Both the position numbers and the translations under genes were made by a program. From Lachnospiraceae bacterium (GTDB taxonomy: Bacteria > Bacillota_A > Clostridia > Lachnospirales > Lachnospiraceae): DNA of 17,410 nucleotides. A model generated the notes under the pieces. It searched no databases, was not told where the DNA came from, and worked only from the letters and a program-made list of their open reading frames with translations. Location: assembly GCA_016281675.1 (NCBI GenBank), contig JAEEJD010000003.1, positions 1 to 17,410 of the forward strand, read 5' to 3'. Below, piece after piece: positions 13,502-17,410 of the stretch. Numbering within the stretch: the first letter of the stretch is position 1; every line of letters starts with the position of its first letter.

Positions 13502-15975
13502 TGAAACTGTCTTTTTCCACGCGGGGTTGGAACGATATAACATTTGATGAGTTCATGGATATCGCCGGCGAAATGGATTTTGCCGGCATAGAAGTCTATA
13601 AGCTTATAAAAGATAAGGACCTGTTTGTCAAAGGCGAGGCTTTTGATCAGTACAACATAGCAGCGACCACAAGGCAGCTGCGTGACAGGGGACTGACGAT
13701 ACCGATATTTGACGGCAATTACGATCTGTCAAAGAGAGAGTGTATCGAGGATATCAGAAAGATAATAGACATCGCGGGTTACATGCGTGTCGATTATGTC
13801 GGAATCGGCCTTGAGACCGATGATGAGAAAGCGATCAGAGAGGCTATAACGGAGCTTCTTCCTTTTGCGCGCGAGAAGAACGTAATACTTCTTATCGAAA
13901 CAGGAGGGATCTATTCCGATACGAAGAAGCTTTGTACGCTCCTTGACGAGTTTGCCGACGACAATCTGGCGGCACTGTGGGATCTTCATCACACGTTCCG
14001 CTATGCGAACGAGGAACCCAAGGATACGATAAGGAATCTGGGAGCATACGTTAAGCATGTTCATCTGCGGGATTCGGACGATAAGGACACGTTCAATCTT
14101 ATTGGCGAAGGAAGCGCACCTATAAAGGAATTCATGGATGCACTCTATTCGATCGATTATGCGGGATTCATTTCATACGAATGGAAGCCAGAATACATGG
14201 AAGACCTTACGGATCATGAGGTCATATTCCCTTACTTTGTCAATTATATGAGCCGTTTTGAGAACACGCGGGGCAAGAAGAAGGTTCTCTACCCGAATCA
14301 CGACGGCACGGGGCAGTACGTATGGAAGAAGGATGAGCTCATTAACCTTACGTTCCCTCAGGTTCTTGACAGGATGGTCGAAGAGTTTCCGGATCAGTAC
14401 TGTTTCAAGTACACGACACTTGATTATACGAGAACTTACGAGGAGTTCAGGGAAGACGTCAACAACTTTGCAAAATCCCTTATGAGTCTCGGAGTCAGGT
14501 CGGGCTCAAAGGTTGCTGTGTGGGCAACGAACGTTCCCGCATGGTATATCTCATTCTGGGCATGCTGTAAGATCGGTGCGGTACTCGTTACGATGAACAC
14601 CGCATATAAGATACATGAGGCGGAGTATCTTCTCCGTCAGTCGGATACACATACGCTCGTAATGATCGAATCGGCTGTCGATTCCAACTACAAAGCGATC
14701 ATCAACGAACTGTGTCCCGAGATCGCTTCATCAAAGGCCGGAAAACCGCTTCACTGCAAGAAGCTGCCTTTCCTGAGAAACGTCATCACGGTGGGATTTT
14801 CGATGCCGGGTGCACTGACGTTTGAAAAAGCGATGGACAGGCACGATATGGTTTCCGATAGCGAACTTGAGAGAATGGCGGCAAACGTCCGTCCCGATGA
14901 CGTTTGTAACATGCAGTATACGTCGGGAACTACCGGATTCCCGAAAGGCGTCATGCTGACTCACTATAATGTTGTTAATAACGGCAAGTGTATCGGCGAC
15001 AGAATGGGTTTATCTACGGCTGACAGGATGATGATCCAGGTGCCCATGTTCCACTGCTTCGGAATGGTGCTCTCGATGACGTCATCGATCACTCACGGCG
15101 CGACGATATGCCCGATGCCTTACTTCAGCGCAAAATCATCCCTCGCATGCATCAATCAGGAGAGGATCACATGCTTTAACGGCGTGCCCACGATGTTCAT
15201 TGCAATGTTCAACCATGCCGATTATAAAAAGACCGATTTCTCGTACATGAGAACGGGTATTATGGCAGGGGCGGGATGTCCCCCCGAATTGATGAAGCGT
15301 GCAGCCGATCCGAACGAGATGAACATGCGCGGTATAGTATCCGTTTACGGTCAGACCGAGACCGCTCCCGGAAACACGATGTCTTCATGGACGGATCCGC
15401 TCGATGTGAGGACCGAGACTGTCGGATATGCGTTCCCGCATGTGGAATGTAAGGTCATAGATCCCGAGACGGGAGAGGAAGTCGGTGTCGGCGAGAACGG
15501 AGAGTTCTGTGCGAGAGGTTACAATACGATGAAAGGGTATTACAAGATGCCCGAAGCAACCAGAGAGACGATAGACTCCGAGGGATGGCTTCATTCGGGT
15601 GACCTGGCGGCACGTGATGAGAACGGTAATTACAGGATAACCGGACGTCTCAAGGATATGATAATCCGCGGAGGCGAGAATCTGTATCCGAAGGAGATAG
15701 AAGAGTTCATATACACCTGTCCGAAGGTCAAAGACGTTCAGGTCATCGGTGTACCCGACAAACGGTACGGTGAGGAAGCCATGGCATGCATAATCCTTAA
15801 AGACGGTGAGAACATGACGGTCGAGGAGATGGATGCGTTCATCAAGGCAAGTCTTGCCAGACACAAAGTGCCCAGATATATAGAATTTGTCGATGAGTTT
15901 CCGATGAATGCCGCAGGTAAGGTACTTAAGTACAAGATGAGAGAAGATGCGGTAAAGAGACTTGGTTTAGAGTGA
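13501..15975 (+). CDS. Fusion: TIM-barrel sugar isomerase/epimerase-like domain + AMP-dependent acyl-CoA ligase
   Basis: One 824-residue chain carries two enzymes. Residues 1-255 form an AP-endonuclease-2-type TIM barrel as in IolE, hydroxypyruvate isomerase and related sugar isomerases, starting KLSFSTRGW. Likely metal ligands are E133 (LLIET), D161 and H164 (WDLHH), H186 (KHVHLRD) and E227 (SYEWK), so the site looks complete. After a charged linker (about 257-283), residues 284-824 form an acyl-CoA synthetase of the FadD-like type: P-loop YTSGTTGFPKG at 473-483, YGQTET at 616-621, D701 in GWLHSGD, R716, and the adenylation lysine K807 in AAGKVLKYK. The ligase should make an acyl-CoA from an acid, ATP and CoA; the acid is unknown. 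No internal start with a ribosome binding site separates the halves. It is coupled to the LeuA-like gene upstream, with nifJ 18 bases downstream. Confidence 0.88.
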   Translation: MKLSFSTRGWNDITFDEFMDIAGEMDFAGIEVYKLIKDKDLFVKGEAFDQYNIAATTRQLRDRGLTIPIFDGNYDLSKRECIEDIRKIIDIAGYMRVDYVGIGLETDDEKAIREAITELLPFAREKNVILLIETGGIYSDTKKLCTLLDEFADDNLAALWDLHHTFRYANEEPKDTIRNLGAYVKHVHLRDSDDKDTFNLIGEGSAPIKEFMDALYSIDYAGFISYEWKPEYMEDLTDHEVIFPYFVNYMSRFENTRGKKKVLYPNHDGTGQYVWKKDELINLTFPQVLDRMVEEFPDQYCFKYTTLDYTRTYEEFREDVNNFAKSLMSLGVRSGSKVAVWATNVPAWYISFWACCKIGAVLVTMNTAYKIHEAEYLLRQSDTHTLVMIESAVDSNYKAIINELCPEIASSKAGKPLHCKKLPFLRNVITVGFSMPGALTFEKAMDRHDMVSDSELERMAANVRPDDVCNMQYTSGTTGFPKGVMLTHYNVVNNGKCIGDRMGLSTADRMMIQVPMFHCFGMVLSMTSSITHGATICPMPYFSAKSSLACINQERITCFNGVPTMFIAMFNHADYKKTDFSYMRTGIMAGAGCPPELMKRAADPNEMNMRGIVSVYGQTETAPGNTMSSWTDPLDVRTETVGYAFPHVECKVIDPETGEEVGVGENGEFCARGYNTMKGYYKMPEATRETIDSEGWLHSGDLAARDENGNYRITGRLKDMIIRGGENLYPKEIEEFIYTCPKVKDVQVIGVPDKRYGEEAMACIILKDGENMTVEEMDAFIKASLARHKVPRYIEFVDEFPMNAAGKVLKYKMREDAVKRLGLE

Positions 15976-15993
15976 TAACAAAGAGGAGATCTT

Positions 15994-17410
15994 ATGAGTA
16001 AAAATATAGTCACGGTTGACGGAAACGGCGCCTGCGCCAACGTGGCGTACGAGTTCACGGAGGTTGCGGCCATATATCCGATAACGCCGTCCTCGCCTAT
16101 GGCGGCCAAGACGGACGAATGGTCTGCAAAGGGAAGAGAGAACATGTTCGGCCAGCCGGTAAAGCTGGTTGAGATGCAGTCCGAAGCCGGAGCGATAGGA
16201 GCGGTTCACGGAGCACTGCAGACAGGATCGCTCGCAACAACATATACGTCGAGTCAGGGACTCATGCTTATGATCCCTACTCTCTACAGGATAACGGGAG
16301 AACATCTTCCCGCGGTCCTTCATATAGCCGCAAGAACAGTCGGAACCCACGCCATGAGCATATTCGGCGATCATTCCGACGTTATGGCGTGTCGTCAGAT
16401 AGGACTTGCGATGCTTTCGTCGGGAAGTGTGCAGGAGGCAGCCGACATGGCGGCCGTTACACATCTGTCCGCGATAAAAGCACGTGTTCCGTTTATGCAT
16501 TTCTTTGACGGATTCAGGACTTCACACGAAATGTCAAGAATAGAGATGCCGGATCTTGAAGCTTTGAGCGCGCTCATAGATGAGGATGCTCTTCATTCGT
16601 TCCGTGAGCATGCACTCAATCCCGAACATCCTCTTCTTCGCAATACGGTTCAGAACGATGATGTATATTTCCAGTTCAGGGAAGCCAACAACAAATGCTA
16701 CATGCAGTTGTCGGATATCATCGAGGACTATATGGACAAAGTATCCGAAGTCGTCGGAAGACCGTACAAACCTTATCAGTATTACGGTCCCGATAACGCA
16801 ACGGATATAATCATAGCTATGGGTTCCGTATCGGGAACGATAGAGGAGACGGTAGATGCGCTCAACAAGCGCGGACGCAAGGCCGGATTCCTTCAGGTTC
16901 ATATGTACAGACCATTTGATACCAAAAAGCTTCTCGCGGCCATTCCGGAAAGCGTCAAAAGGATAGCGGTCCTTGACAGGTGCAAGGAAATGGGAGCAGC
17001 GGGCGAACCGCTCTATGTGGATGTATGTACAGCGATCTTTAACTCAGACCGAAATATCAAGGTCATCGGCGGAAGATACGGACTGTCATCGAAGGATACA
17101 AGCCCCGATCAGATAGCCGCCGTATTTGATAATCTCTCATCTTCGCGTCCGATAAACAGTTTCACGATCGGCATAGAGGATGATGTGACCCATCTGTCGC
17201 TTAAGTGCGAGCCGCTTGATTTCGAGGTGGGCTCTCCCGATATGATATGCTGCAAATTCTGGGGACTCGGCGGTGACGGTACCGTAGGCGCGAACCACAA
17301 TACAGCCAAGATACTCGGTGATCTGGCCGATATGTACTCGCAGGCGTATTTTGAGTATGATGCGAAGAAGTCGTTCGGCGTCACGAAGTCCAACCTGCGA
17401 TTTTCGAAGA
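15994..17410 (+). CDS. nifJ: Pyruvate:ferredoxin (flavodoxin) oxidoreductase, N-terminal part
   Basis: The first 472 codons of the single-chain enzyme (normally near 1,170 residues) are present; the window ends before the Fe-S and thiamine-diphosphate domains. Domain I (about 1-255) shows YPITPSSPM at 28-36, EMQSEAGAIGAVHGALQTG, and FGDHSDVMACRQ; T31, E64 and R114 fall exactly at the active-site positions known from the Desulfovibrio africanus enzyme. Domain II (about 258-415) and the start of domain III (WGLGGDGTVGANHNT) follow. The enzyme converts pyruvate and CoA to acetyl-CoA, CO2 and reduced ferredoxin, the main pyruvate route in fermenting clostridia. AAGAGGAG lies just upstream of the ATG, 18 bases after the fusion gene, so it is probably transcribed with it. 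Confidence 0.97.
   Translation, partial: MSKNIVTVDGNGACANVAYEFTEVAAIYPITPSSPMAAKTDEWSAKGRENMFGQPVKLVEMQSEAGAIGAVHGALQTGSLATTYTSSQGLMLMIPTLYRITGEHLPAVLHIAARTVGTHAMSIFGDHSDVMACRQIGLAMLSSGSVQEAADMAAVTHLSAIKARVPFMHFFDGFRTSHEMSRIEMPDLEALSALIDEDALHSFREHALNPEHPLLRNTVQNDDVYFQFREANNKCYMQLSDIIEDYMDKVSEVVGRPYKPYQYYGPDNATDIIIAMGSVSGTIEETVDALNKRGRKAGFLQVHMYRPFDTKKLLAAIPESVKRIAVLDRCKEMGAAGEPLYVDVCTAIFNSDRNIKVIGGRYGLSSKDTSPDQIAAVFDNLSSSRPINSFTIGIEDDVTHLSLKCEPLDFEVGSPDMICCKFWGLGGDGTVGANHNTAKILGDLADMYSQAYFEYDAKKSFGVTKSNLRFSK

Noticed and set aside
14240..14400. Possible internal start giving the acyl-CoA ligase alone
   Set aside because: The ATG codons around the linker and the start of the ligase domain have no purine-rich site at usable distance, so a separate ligase product is not supported.
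1..17410. CRISPR arrays, tRNA/rRNA genes, insertion sequences, phage or plasmid genes
   Set aside because: No repeat-spacer pattern, transposase, integrase or recognisable RNA gene was seen on reading both strands; intergenic gaps are about 105 bases or shorter.

Overview
The window looks like chromosomal DNA from an anaerobic, probably flagellated Gram-positive bacterium of the Clostridia, most likely family Lachnospiraceae. This rests on ferredoxin-type oxoacid oxidoreductases at both ends, a CdaR-like regulator leading into ftsE-ftsX, Gram-positive AGGAGG-type ribosome binding sites, frequent AGA/AGG and ATA codons, and protein sequences that read as clostridial. GC content looks moderate by eye (not computed). 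No rRNA, tRNA, insertion sequence, CRISPR array or phage gene was seen, and no stretch longer than about 105 bases lacks a gene.

Region 1 (1-4860, + strand) is a tightly packed run of genes: the 3' end of a thiamine-diphosphate (beta) subunit of a 2-oxoacid:ferredoxin oxidoreductase; an eroded CbiE/CbiT-like protein without the usual SAM-binding glycines; RidA; a CPBP-type membrane metalloprotease with a TTG start that overlaps ridA; a cytosolic GH43 glycosidase; and a protein made of two copies of one sensor-like domain with no output domain. Spacings of -17 to +59 bases suggest one operon.

Region 2 (4861-6668) holds a small YjfB-family motility gene on the minus strand and a divergent GT-C (GT39-like) membrane glycosyltransferase, sharing a 66-base AT-rich promoter region.

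Region 3 (6669-12001, + strand) is a cell-division and cell-wall module: CdaR/PucR-type regulator, ftsE, ftsX, a secreted coiled-coil M23 peptidase, and a membrane-anchored S41 C-terminal-processing protease. FtsEX is expected to control the M23 hydrolase outside the membrane.

Region 4 (12002 to the end, + strand) begins with its own promoter candidate, a perfect -35 box overlapping the protease stop codon. It holds the most unusual genes: an isopropylmalate-synthase-like protein that has lost all three metal ligands but keeps an intact LeuA regulatory domain; a one-chain fusion of a TIM-barrel sugar isomerase-like domain to a complete acyl-CoA/AMP ligase, with a stop/start overlap to the previous gene; and, 18 bases later, the start of single-chain pyruvate:ferredoxin oxidoreductase (nifJ), cut by the window end. 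This three-gene unit is the best candidate for an undescribed system: a possible leucine-sensing pseudoenzyme beside a bifunctional isomerase-ligase and a producer of acetyl-CoA. The function is inference.
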